In this document: positions 14,844-22,253 of the stretch, piece by piece
Position numbering within the stretch: position 1 is the stretch's first letter
Layout of the letters: each line of letters opens with the position of its first letter
Notes under the pieces: generated by a model
The model's input: the letters and a program-made list of their open reading frames with translations, nothing else
What the model was told of the DNA's origin: nothing
The model's database searches: none
Made by a program: the position numbers and the translations under genes
NCBI RefSeq assembly: GCF_001280005.1
Contig: NZ_LGDW01000494.1
Span: 1-35,682 of the forward strand
From: Streptomyces sp. NRRL WC-3618
GTDB taxonomy: Bacteria; Actinomycetota; Actinomycetes; Streptomycetales; Streptomycetaceae
Length of the DNA: 35,682 nt
Direction of reading: 5' to 3'

Positions 14844-15626
14844 GTGAATTACGACTATGCGAATCCCTCCTTTGCGCGACGTGGATTTAATTCCGGCGCA
14901 TCTTCATATGAATCCTCATATGCGTGGGGTACTGATTGGCGGGGCAGCCCCGTCGATGCCCTTCGCCCAGGGGTTCCCTCGGTACCCCCCGAGCCGGGCT
15001 GGGACCCCGTTGAGGAACTCGCCTATCTCTTGCAGGAGGCCGTTCCGGCGGAGCAGGCGGCCATGGTGCCGCCACCTCGCAGCGAGTCTCCATCCGGCGT
15101 CAACTTCACCAGCCCGATGGAGGACGAGGAGCAGATCACCGCGCAGCTGCCGCCCTTCCGACGCTCTTCTGCCGGGCATCGGAAGATCGAAGCCCGAAAA
15201 CTGCGACCCAAGTGGTTACAGACCGGCAGCTTCGTGATCGTCGCATTCGTTGCCGTCATCGTGGCGATGGTCAGCGTCTTCGGCGGCATGGTGGCATACG
15301 GGCCCCTGCAGAACATCTCGTCCGGTACGAAAAGCGGGATCATCCCTCAGTGGCCTCTTCTCGTGTACGGCCCCTGGATGGTGGCGTCTCTCTCCATCCT
15401 CCGAACTGCCTTGCATCGGCGCCGAGCTTTGCATTCGTGGTTCATCGTTCTGCTGTTTTCCTCCCTCGCCATCATGCTGTGCGTGGCTCAGGCCGACCGG
15501 ACCTTCACCGGTATCGCCGGAGCCGCCCTACCCGCCCTCGCATCCCTGGCATGCTTCCAGCAGTTCGTTCGACAGATCACATTGACTTTGCCGCCGCGGC
15601 AGGTGTCGCCCCGTCACCGTCAGTAG
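14844..15626 (+). CDS. DUF2637/SpdB-like membrane protein with a TTA codon
   Basis: A 260-residue protein: residues 1-120 are a low-complexity, proline/serine-rich cytoplasmic region, followed by four membrane spans at about 129-153, 169-187, 198-216 and 222-243. This layout is that of DUF2637 proteins, related to SpdB transfer/spread proteins of Streptomyces conjugative elements. Residue L125, at the first span, is encoded by TTA (15216-15218), the rare codon read by the bldA tRNA, so production is expected to be limited to later growth. The start is GTG 14844. It lies next to transposase and other broken genes, which fits a remnant of an integrated element. Confidence 0.7.
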   Translation: MNYDYANPSFARRGFNSGASSYESSYAWGTDWRGSPVDALRPGVPSVPPEPGWDPVEELAYLLQEAVPAEQAAMVPPPRSESPSGVNFTSPMEDEEQITAQLPPFRRSSAGHRKIEARKLRPKWLQTGSFVIVAFVAVIVAMVSVFGGMVAYGPLQNISSGTKSGIIPQWPLLVYGPWMVASLSILRTALHRRRALHSWFIVLLFSSLAIMLCVAQADRTFTGIAGAALPALASLACFQQFVRQITLTLPPRQVSPRHRQ

Positions 15627-15654
15627 CGCCACACCTGATGCCTCCAGGGCCTTT

Positions 15655-15850
15655 AACGGTGTGGCCGAGCCCCAGCGCCCGTACGCCCCGGCGTAGTTCG
15701 CGCCCGCAGTACACCTCCTCGCCCGCGAACCAGCGGGCCTCGAGGCCGGCGGCGACCGCGTCGGTGACCATGGCGGGGCGCCTGCTGCGGCTTCGTCGCG
15801 ACGGCGATCTCCTCCGGCACTCCGGCGACCTCGCGGCGTTCCCCCTCTCT
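15655..15850 (-). mobile_element. Transposase fragment (IS701/IS4-like), frameshifted
   Basis: Two frames together give a piece of a DDE transposase: VAGVPEEIAVATKPQQA in one frame, then, after a one-base shift near 15775, AMVTDAVAAGLEARWFAGEEVY and RELRRGVRALGLGHTV in another. This matches the segment of Streptomyces IS701-type transposases that reads ATKPxxAxxMxxRALxAGxxxxWxxxDEVYG. The usual D of DEVYG is E here. Both ends are missing and no terminal inverted repeats are seen. Confidence 0.65.
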
Positions 15851-15883
15851 TGATAGGTCGTCACAAACGTTCACGCCGCGACC

Positions 15884-16395
15884 TTGGACCCGCGGGCTCT
15901 CACCGCCCTGTCCCGCGTCCGCCCCGGGACCCGTCTGGTGTCCCTCTGCACCGGCGCCTTCCTGCTGGCCGCCGCCGGTCTCCTGGACGGGCGCCGGGCC
16001 ACCACCCACTGGGCGCTCACGACTACTTCCAGGAGCTGTTTCCCCGGGTCGAGGTCGACGCCGGCGTGCCATTCGTCGACCACGGTGACGTGGTGACCTC
16101 CGCGGGGGCGGCGAGCGGTGTCGACGTCTGCCTGCACCTGGTACGCCAGGACCACGGCAGCGAGGTGGCCAACCATGTCGCCCGTTGCTGCGTCGTGCCG
16201 CCGTATCGGGACGGCGGGCAGGCGCAGTACATCGAGCGGCCGATGCCGCCGGCGAGCGGAACCGGCACCGGGCCGACCCGCGACTGGGCGCTGCAGCGGC
16301 TCGAACTGCCGCTGCCGCTGGACGAGTTGGCCGCGCATGCGGCGATGAGCACCCCCACTTTCGCCCGGCGCTTCCAGGAGGAGACCGGGCATGAG
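15884..16395 (+). pseudogene. GlxA-type AraC-family regulator fragment
   Basis: The first frame reads RLVSLCTGAFLLAAAGLLDG and RRATTHWA, the middle of the DJ-1/PfpI-like domain of GlxA regulators including the SLCTGAF elbow. After a one-base loss near 16020 the second frame continues YFQELFPRVEVDAGVPFVDHGDVVTSAG, VARCCVVPPYRDGGQAQYI, and the first helices of the AraC domain (TPTFARRFQEETG). It ends abruptly near 16395, so the N-terminal about 90 residues and most of the DNA-binding domain are gone. Not functional as a regulator. Confidence 0.75.
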
Positions 16396-16440
16396 CTGCC
16401 CCCTGTCCGCGCGACCTCTTACCCTCAGCATGTGCGGCGC

Positions 16441-16926
16441 ACCACTGGCGGAGCGTGCGGAGTACGTCGATGACGTCCTCGGCGCGGGTGTCGGGGTTGA
16501 CGAAGGCCATGCGCAGAACCGTCGCGCCCTTCCACTGGTCGGCACGCACAGCGTGGCGCCCGAGGCGGCGGTTCGGGCGGACCAGGAGGCGTAGTCCTGC
16601 GGACTCCATCCGGGGCGCTCGAAGAGGAGGACGGACAGCTCGGGGTCGGTCATCAGGCGCAGATGGCCGCTGGTGCGTATGGCCTCGGCCACCAGTCGGC
16701 AAGTGGTGAGGGTCTGTTCCACTGCACGCGTGTACCGGTCGGTGCCTTGGACGGCCAGGCTGAACCAGAACGGCAGACCGCGGGCGCGGCGGCTGAGGTG
16801 GAGGGCCAGGTCCGTCGGGTTGTGGACGTCGCGGTCGATGGCGTCGAGATAGTGCGCTGACTGACTGTGCGCGGCGCGTGCCGGCGCGGGATCCCGGTAG
16901 AGGAGCGCGCAGCAGTCGTAGGGTGC
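16441..16926 (-). pseudogene. C-terminal fragment of a PLP-dependent group II decarboxylase
   Basis: Reading down the minus strand: APYDCCALLYRDPAPARAAH, RRARGLPFWFSLAVQGTDRYT, LRLMTDPELSVLLFERPGW, SPQDYASWS, then a frame change near 16540, then WKGATVLRMAFVNPDTRAED. This is the C-terminal third of an aromatic-amino-acid or diaminobutyrate-type decarboxylase. The fragment begins just after the place where the family has its pyridoxal-phosphate lysine (HKW), so the cofactor site is lost. Its far end runs into the end of the GlxA fragment, with no genuine stop. Confidence 0.75.
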
Positions 16927-17038
16927 CGAACAGCCTGCTTCATGAAGGCGCGAGGCTGGAACTGTGAATGCCCCGCTTTCCGGAACCTCAGATTCACCTC
17001 AGATTCGTGCGAATTTTGATCTTGTTCGCAGCAAACCC

Positions 17039-17067
17039 TTGACAGGCGTCACTGCTGCACTGATAGA
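17039..17067 (+). promoter_or_regulatory. Promoter of the secreted four-cysteine protein
   Basis: TTGACA at 17039-17044 and GATAGA at 17062-17067 with 17-bp spacing, in a region richer in A and T than its surroundings, about 60 bp upstream of the GTG start. Confidence 0.5.
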
Positions 17068-17124
17068 AATTCCTTGAGCCGATTCGACTGGCTCTGAGAT
17101 GACCGAAAACAAAGGGGGAAAACC

Positions 17125-17568
17125 GTGGCAAGCAAATGGACGGCTCGAATCGCGGCCGCTCTGGCCGCTCCCGTTGTCGCGATTAGCTTCAGCGGCTCAG
17201 CCTGGGCTTCCGACCACGCTGCGAGGCTGAACAATCCGAGCGTCAACTGCCGTGGATCCATCGGCGGACCTCACGAAGTAGCGACTCTCTACTTCGTTGA
17301 CAGCACCGACACTTTCCGCCTGTGGGACGCGTGCGCTGACGGGCACGGCGTCCGGTCCCAGGTGCAAGGAGCCGACATAATCAATGGCTCCTGGGTCACC
17401 ATGAGGCCCGGAACCCATTACGTAGCCGGTGACGGCGTCTCCACCCAGTTCAATATCCCGGGCGGCGTACCCCTCGGGTCCGCATTCCGCATGCGGGTGT
17501 GCACCGTCGACGGCGCGGGCGACACGACACCTGTTGCATGCTCGGGATGGACGAGCCTGGCCGGCTAA
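17125..17568 (+). CDS. Small secreted protein with four cysteines
   Basis: A 147-residue precursor. A Sec signal peptide (KWTARIAAALAAPVVAISFSGSAWA) ends with an AWA cleavage motif, leaving a mature protein of about 118 residues. The mature part has four cysteines (NCRG, DACADG, RVCTV, VACSG), which suggests two disulfides, and beta-rich, non-repetitive sequence. I do not recognise a family. The start is GTG 17125 with a strong GGGGGAA eight bases upstream. It has its own promoter and a strong hairpin after it, so it is a single-gene unit inside the accessory stretch. Confidence 0.75.
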   Translation: MASKWTARIAAALAAPVVAISFSGSAWASDHAARLNNPSVNCRGSIGGPHEVATLYFVDSTDTFRLWDACADGHGVRSQVQGADIINGSWVTMRPGTHYVAGDGVSTQFNIPGGVPLGSAFRMRVCTVDGAGDTTPVACSGWTSLAG

Positions 17569-17601
17569 ATAAAGAATACTCGCAGTTTGCAGGTGGATAG
17601 A

Positions 17602-17659
17602 CCGAAGCTCCGTTGAAGCGATCGGGCAGCTAGTCAATTCGCGAACAACGGAGCTTCGG
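17602..17659 (+). terminator. Perfect 14-bp inverted repeat with 30-base loop
   Basis: Arms CCGAAGCTCCGTTG (17602-17615) and CAACGGAGCTTCGG (17646-17659) after the secreted protein gene, followed by TCTCTCTC. The loop is long for a simple terminator. Confidence 0.6.
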
Positions 17660-17717
17660 CTCTCTCTCAGGATTATTCGCGGGTATTCTCCACCCTGTCC
17701 GCTCTGTTCACCGCCTG

Positions 17718-18299
17718 CGTACGGCGTATAGCGGGACGGTGACGTGGGACGGGGTCGATCTCGCCGGGGCGGATCCGCACAGCGTGTGGGCGCGGGTCGG
17801 CCTGGTGCCGCAGGACTACACCCGCTGGCCCATGGACCTGCGCGCCAACATCCACCTCGGCCAGCCCCGCACCGAGGACGACGCACTCCTCCTGGACGCC
17901 GCCCGCTCGGCCGGCGCGGACAGCGTCATCGCCAGGTCGCCGTACGGACTGGACACCCTGGTCGCCGGCTCGAACTGGAGCGGCACCGACCTGTCCGGCG
18001 GGCAGTGGCAACGCATCGCGGTCGCCAGGGCCTTCTACCGCGACGCGACCATGCTGATGCTCGACGAGCCGGCCTCCGCCGTGGAACCGCGCGCCGAACA
18101 CCTCGTGATCAGCCGGTTCAAGAAGCTCGCCGTCGGCAAGGCCGCGCTCTTCGTGACCCACAACCTGGACAACGCCCGCATCGCCGACCGCGTCATCGTC
18201 CTCGACGGCGGCCGTGTCGCCGAGTCGGGCACCTTCGAGGAACTCCTCGACTCCGGCGGCGTCTTGGCCGAGCTGTACAAACTCTCCCGGGGCCGGTGA
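17718..18299 (+). pseudogene. 5'-truncated ABC exporter ATPase
   Basis: The frame begins in the middle of a nucleotide-binding domain of the exporter (MsbA/HlyB-like) type: SGTVTWDGVDL, Q-loop VGLVPQDYTRWP, signature DLSGGQWQRIAVARAF, Walker B MLMLDEPAS, D-loop and H-loop VTHN, ending LLDSGGVLAELYKLSRGR at a proper stop. The transmembrane domain and the Walker A lysine are missing; the sequence before about 17718 is unrelated. A GTG at 17739 could start translation, but the product could not bind ATP normally. Probably the end of a gene cut by an insertion or deletion. Confidence 0.75.
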
Positions 18300-18305
18300 G
18301 CGCCC

Positions 18306-18668
18306 CTACCGAAGCCCGGCGCCCTTGACCGCCCCGACGAACACCGACCAGGCGCCCGCCTCGACGACGAGGGCGCCACGGTCGGGGTCCTTGCTGTCCC
18401 GGACGGGGACGATGGCGGGGAGGTTGTCGGCGAACTCGACGCACTGGCCGCCGTCCGAGTTGCTGTAGCTGCTCTTACGCCAGGCGGCGGCGCAGAGGAA
18501 GTCGTCGGAGACCTCGACGCAGTTACCGCCGTCCGAGTTGCTGTAGCTGCTCTTGCGCCAGGCGGCGGCCCTGAGGAAGTCGTCGGAGACCTCGACGCAG
18601 TCGCCGCCGCTCGTGTTGCTGTAGCTGCTCTTGCGCCACGTCACACCGCTCAGATTGATGGCTCGCAC
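18306..18668 (-). CDS. DUF397 protein with triplicated N-terminal motif
   Basis: A 120-residue DUF397 protein, about twice the usual length. DUF397 proteins normally have one WRKSSYSN...GG-CVEV segment followed by VPVRDSKDP and a final AW-FV helix. Here the segment occurs three times: WRKSSYSNTSGGDCVEV, WRKSSYSNSDGGNCVEV and WRKSSYSNSDGGQCVEF, the first two in 26-residue units joined by SDDFLxAAA. The DNA units are 78 bp. It begins at GTG 18668, overlapping the end of the upstream XRE gene by 19 bases, so the two are translationally coupled. Such pairs are numerous in Streptomyces and some act as regulator/antagonist pairs in development, with DUF397 as the antagonist of the XRE partner. Confidence 0.8.
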   Translation of the reverse strand: MRAINLSGVTWRKSSYSNTSGGDCVEVSDDFLRAAAWRKSSYSNSDGGNCVEVSDDFLCAAAWRKSSYSNSDGGQCVEFADNLPAIVPVRDSKDPDRGALVVEAGAWSVFVGAVKGAGLR

Positions 18669-19492
18669 GGCACTTCCTCCAACATCCGCAATGTGAACGT
18701 CCGTGACTCGGCCGGAGACAGCGCCAAGTCACGTACCGCATCATATGCGCGTTGAAGGTCCTCAACCTGGCTTGTTTCTTCGATCAGTTCACCGCGTACG
18801 TCGTTCTCGGTATAAGCCACAGTACGTCCGTCCGTCAGTCGCAAGAACTTCACCGCGGTGTTCATCAGACCGTGCAGACCTGCACGGAACGGCACTACTT
18901 GAAGGGTGATCCTCGGGCGCTCCGCTGCCGCCACTAGGAACTCCAGTTGCTCCCGCCACGCTCTCGCATCGCGCAGCCCCGTGCGCAGCACCGCCTCGGA
19001 GAGGATGGCTCGGAACGGGGGTGCGTCATCCCTCTCCAGCAGCTTCCGTCGCCCCGCGCGCGCCTCGATCTGCTGCTCCAGCTCCTGACTCTTGATCCAG
19101 CCCACCGCGAGCGCTTCGCGCACATACCCGTCCGTCTGGAGCAGACCTGGCGGCGCACTCACGGCGTAGTGCCACAGGCTCACCGCCTCGCTCTCCAATG
19201 TCATGTACCGGCGGTACTGCTCCTTGAACTGCGTAGGATCCCCAACCGCCAGCTCCCACAAGGCAAGGAGCAACCCAGGCGTCCCATAATGCTGATCCAA
19301 CGCCTGAGCCACCTCCGGGCTCCCCAGCGTCGCCCCGCTCTCCAGCTTGCCGAACAGGGACGCGTCCCACCCCAGCGCCTCCGCCAGCTGCCGCAGGCTC
19401 TCGCCCCGCTCCTGGCGGAGTAACCGGAGTTCCTCCGCGAACCGTCGCCTGGGTTCCTGGCTGCGCCCCGTGATCACCCTTCTCGACGGCAT
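18650..19492 (-). CDS. XRE-family regulator with DUF5753 domain
   Basis: A 280-residue protein with an N-terminal helix-turn-helix (LRLLRQERGESLRQLAEALG, then WDASLFGKLESG) and a C-terminal DUF5753 domain (EAVSLWHYAVSAPPGLLQT, LQVVPFRAGLHGLM, AVKFLRL...VAYTEN). This architecture is specific to actinobacteria, where the DUF5753 region receives the DUF397 partner encoded downstream. I place the start at ATG 19492 because the upstream open frame is not family-like. The leader contains a tandem TGGAATTT repeat (19512-19529) that may be an operator. It is divergent from the small-protein pair at 19677. Confidence 0.85.
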   Translation of the reverse strand: MPSRRVITGRSQEPRRRFAEELRLLRQERGESLRQLAEALGWDASLFGKLESGATLGSPEVAQALDQHYGTPGLLLALWELAVGDPTQFKEQYRRYMTLESEAVSLWHYAVSAPPGLLQTDGYVREALAVGWIKSQELEQQIEARAGRRKLLERDDAPPFRAILSEAVLRTGLRDARAWREQLEFLVAAAERPRITLQVVPFRAGLHGLMNTAVKFLRLTDGRTVAYTENDVRGELIEETSQVEDLQRAYDAVRDLALSPAESRTFTLRMLEEVPCEPSI

Positions 19493-19676
19493 CGCACCGC
19501 ACTCCTGCCCGTGGAATTTATGGAATTTGCGCCTCCACGCGCCGAACAACCGCTCGTCAGCGGCCTTTTGGCATCGCGGCTGGGCCATGCTCACTCTGCA
19601 CCCGAATACGCAGAGTAGTACAAACACCGCATTCCGTATAGAAGTTGTACGAGTTGGATGAAAGGAACGGCACCCC

Positions 19677-20072
19677 ATGACAACCGAGCCGACGACATCC
19701 TTCGAGCCCGGCACGCTGCTCCACGACCCGGTCACGGACAGAGTCGGCGAGTACCGGGACACCGTCGGGCCGTACGCGCTGCTGCGGCCCGTCGGTGGTG
19801 GCCGGGAGTGGCAGGCGAGCCCCGCGTCACTGCGCGTGGCCACGCGCGAGCAGCGGCTGAGCGCCGGGGTGCGGGCGGCCAACGAGCGTGCAGGGCGGGC
19901 CACTTGGGGCTACGTCGACCTGGGCCGCCCGCCCCAGCCGGTGGCCGACTGTGAGACGTGCGCCGAGGTGGCCGGGCTGCGGCAGGCCGCTCGGGCCGCG
20001 TCGGACGCCAGCGCCGAGACCGACGCCGACGTCCTGATGCGCAGGCACCACCGGGCGGAGCACGGCGCGTGA
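19677..20072 (+). CDS. Conserved hypothetical protein of the XRE/DUF397 neighbourhood
   Basis: A 131-residue soluble protein. The first half (FEPGTLLHDPVTDRVGEYRDTVGPYALLRPVGGGREWQ) resembles short beta-rich proteins often encoded opposite XRE/DUF397 pairs in Streptomyces; the second half is alanine-rich helix with a CETC pair (DCETCAEV). It has a GAAAGGAACGG ribosome-binding site before ATG 19677. Function unknown. Confidence 0.65.
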   Translation: MTTEPTTSFEPGTLLHDPVTDRVGEYRDTVGPYALLRPVGGGREWQASPASLRVATREQRLSAGVRAANERAGRATWGYVDLGRPPQPVADCETCAEVAGLRQAARAASDASAETDADVLMRRHHRAEHGA

Positions 20073-20302
20073 CCCGACGGGTCTTCCGGTACGTGGCGTA
20101 CACCCTCGTCCAGGACCCCACCGCCTACCCGGAGTACGCCGCGCGCTGCGTCTCCGGCGACGACTCCGAGTGCGGGGCGGAGTCCGGGTTGCGGCCGGGG
20201 CCGGGGGACGTCGAGGAGTGGCAGCGCAGGCACACACAGGAGACCCGGCACACCCGTTACCGCCGGGTCTTCGCTGACTACGCGGTCATGGAGCCGGAGT
20301 GA
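20069..20302 (+). CDS. DUF7848-like small protein
   Basis: A 77-residue protein (MTRRVFRYVAYTLVQDPTAYPEYAARCVSG...) with two cysteines (ARCVSGDDSECG) and the ending EEWQRRHTQETRHTRYRRVF. The H-x-x-x-T-R-H and C-x-x-x-x-x-x-C pattern suggests a small metal- or nucleic-acid-binding fold. It begins at GTG 20069, overlapping the previous stop as GTGA. I recall this family as DUF7848, found with XRE/DUF397 genes; the family number is from memory. Confidence 0.65.
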   Translation: MTRRVFRYVAYTLVQDPTAYPEYAARCVSGDDSECGAESGLRPGPGDVEEWQRRHTQETRHTRYRRVFADYAVMEPE

Positions 20303-21533
20303 ACGGGTTGTCTGTCGGCAGCCGCAGCTCCGACTCCGCGCCCCCCTCCGGACGGTTGCGGAAGGTCAGGCGGGCGCCGAGCAGGCGGGCCTGGCCGGTC
20401 GCGATGGTCAGGCCGAGGCCGGTGCCGCCGGTCCTGGAGCCCGTACGGAAGCGCTGCGGGCCGGAGATGTGCAGCACCGCGAGCAGGTCGGCCGGGAAGC
20501 CGGGGCCGTGGTCGCGGACCCGGATCACGGGGCCGTCGACCTCCACCTCCACGGGTGGGGCGCCGTGCCGCAGGGCGTTGGCGGCCAGGTTGGCCAGGAT
20601 CCTCTCGACCCGGCGCGGGTCGGTGGCCACGACCGCGTCCGCCACGACCGTCAGCCGTACGCCGTCGAGCCCGGCGACCGCACGCCGGGTCATCGCGCTC
20701 ACCTCGCGCTCCTCGGTCTCCACCGTCGCCGCGTGGGAGTCCATCCGGGCCACTTCGAGTACGTCCTCCACCAGCCCGCGCAGCTTCCGCACACTGCCCG
20801 CCACCAGCTCGGACGCCCGGCCGGGCGGCAGCAGGCCGACCGCGGCGGACATCCCCGCGACCGGCGTGCGCAGTTCGTGCGCGATGTCGGCGGTCACCCG
20901 GCGCTCGGCCTCCAGACGGGCGCCGAGCGCGTCCGCCATGGTGTTGACGGACGCGGCGAGCCGGGCGATCTCGTCCTGGCCGTGCGGACGGACCCGGGCG
21001 TCGAGGTCACCGTCGGCGATACGTTCCGCCGTCCGCGCGGCGGCCGTGGCCCGCCGTCCCATCCGCACCCCCAGCAGCAGTCCGGCCAGCGACACCGGCA
21101 CGGTGACGGCTGCGCCCGTGGCGAGCAGCGTCCGGTCGAGTGCGGCCAGGGAGTCCATATCAGGGGCGTACGAACGGCGGATCGCCAGCACCTTGCGGTC
21201 CGAGATCCTGGTCGCCGCCCAGAGGACAGGGTGGTCGCCGCCCTGCTGGAGGTAGGTGACCCGGACGTCGCCGCGTACGGCCCGTGCCACCGGGCCGGGC
21301 AGGTCAGGGGGGTCGAGCCTGGCGTCCGACCTGCGTCCGTCGGCGTGGGCGGCGGCGGCGCTCAGCAACTCCTGGTCCAGGCCGGAGCGGGCGGTGGCCA
21401 GCTGGCCGGCGGCGGTGGTCCGGTGCACCAGCACGCCGATCGCCCCCGCCACGCACAGGGCCGCGACGGCGACGGCGACCGCGACCTTCGCGCCCACACT
21501 CAGAACAGGCGGTCTCATGGCTGGTCGTCTCAT
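20286..21533 (-). CDS. CseC-like sensor histidine kinase
   Basis: A 415-residue membrane kinase: span 1 at about 13-36, an extracytoplasmic domain of about 95 residues, span 2 at about 135-157, HAMP linker, H-box TADIAHELRTP with phosphorylated H219, N-box LANLAANALRHG, then DHGPGFP and GTGLGLTIA of the ATPase domain. It overlaps the regulator gene by four bases (ATGA). The set lipoprotein - regulator - kinase is the CseA-CseB-CseC arrangement, which in S. coelicolor controls the cell-envelope sigma factor SigE. No sigE gene is present here, so this is a relative with another output. The last 17 bp overlap the end of the convergent gene at 20069. Confidence 0.85.
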   Translation of the reverse strand: MRRPAMRPPVLSVGAKVAVAVAVAALCVAGAIGVLVHRTTAAGQLATARSGLDQELLSAAAAHADGRRSDARLDPPDLPGPVARAVRGDVRVTYLQQGGDHPVLWAATRISDRKVLAIRRSYAPDMDSLAALDRTLLATGAAVTVPVSLAGLLLGVRMGRRATAAARTAERIADGDLDARVRPHGQDEIARLAASVNTMADALGARLEAERRVTADIAHELRTPVAGMSAAVGLLPPGRASELVAGSVRKLRGLVEDVLEVARMDSHAATVETEEREVSAMTRRAVAGLDGVRLTVVADAVVATDPRRVERILANLAANALRHGAPPVEVEVDGPVIRVRDHGPGFPADLLAVLHISGPQRFRTGSRTGGTGLGLTIATGQARLLGARLTFRNRPEGGAESELRLPTDNPFTPAP

Positions 21534-22216
21534 GGGCGCAGCTTGTAGCCGAAGCCGCGCACCGTCTCGATCCGCTCCCGGCCGACCTTGGCGCGCAGAC
21601 GCTGCACGTGGACGTCCACCACCCGGGTGTCACCGGACCAGGCGTAGTCCCAGACCCGCTCCAGGAGCAGGTCCCGGGAGAGCACGGTCCCCGGCGCGGC
21701 GGCGAACTCGCTCAGCAGCTTCAGCTCGGTCGTGGTCAGCGCGAGCGGCTTTCCGTCCCGGGTCGCGGTCAGGGACTCCGGGCAGAACTCCAGGTCCCCG
21801 AAGCGCAGGCGCGTGCTCCGGGCCGGCTGCTCGGCGGGTGCGGCGGGGGCCGCCCGGCGCAGCAGGGACCGTATGCGGGCCACGAGGACCGGGCCGTCGA
21901 AGGGCTTGGTGACGTAGTCGTCGGCGCCCGCCTCCAGGCCCATCACCACGTCCACCGGGTCGTTGCGGGCCGAGATCAGCAGCACGGGCACCCCCGACTC
22001 CTCGCGGATACGGCCGGCCAGACTCACCCCGTTGAGGCCCGGCAGCATGATGTCGAGAACGGCCACGTCCGGATGACGTTCCCGGAAGAGGGCGAGCCCG
22101 GTCAGGCCGTCGGCCGCCGTACGGACGCGGTAGCCGCGCTGCTCCAGGGTGAGCCGGGTGGCCTCCCGGATCAGCTCGTCGTCCTCGACCAGCAGGATGT
22201 CCCGGCCGGCGTCCAT
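21530..22216 (-). CDS. CseB-like OmpR/PhoB response regulator
   Basis: A 228-residue response regulator. The receiver domain has the acidic pair EDD (11-13), phosphorylated D55 in AVLDIMLPG and K-P in VTKPFDG; the winged-helix output domain ends VVDVHVQRLRAKVG and ETVRGFGYKL. It is strikingly like S. coelicolor CseB in both halves. I chose ATG 22216 (GGAGAGGG upstream) over ATG 22261, which would add 15 unrelated residues and overlap the lipoprotein gene. Probably activated by the kinase next to it; candidate targets are its own operon and the divergent protease gene. Confidence 0.88.
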   Translation of the reverse strand: MDAGRDILLVEDDELIREATRLTLEQRGYRVRTAADGLTGLALFRERHPDVAVLDIMLPGLNGVSLAGRIREESGVPVLLISARNDPVDVVMGLEAGADDYVTKPFDGPVLVARIRSLLRRAAPAAPAEQPARSTRLRFGDLEFCPESLTATRDGKPLALTTTELKLLSEFAAAPGTVLSRDLLLERVWDYAWSGDTRVVDVHVQRLRAKVGRERIETVRGFGYKLRP

Positions 22217-22253
22217 CGCGTTCCCTCTCCGACGGTCCTCTCCTGTGCCGTGC

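Noticed and set aside
17739..18299. ABC ATPase fragment as an intact small ABC protein starting at GTG 17739
   Set aside because: Walker A and the transmembrane domain are absent, so it cannot be a working importer or exporter ATPase.
18456..18660. Tandem repeat as a CRISPR-like array
   Set aside because: The units are in-frame coding repeats of DUF397 without unique spacers.
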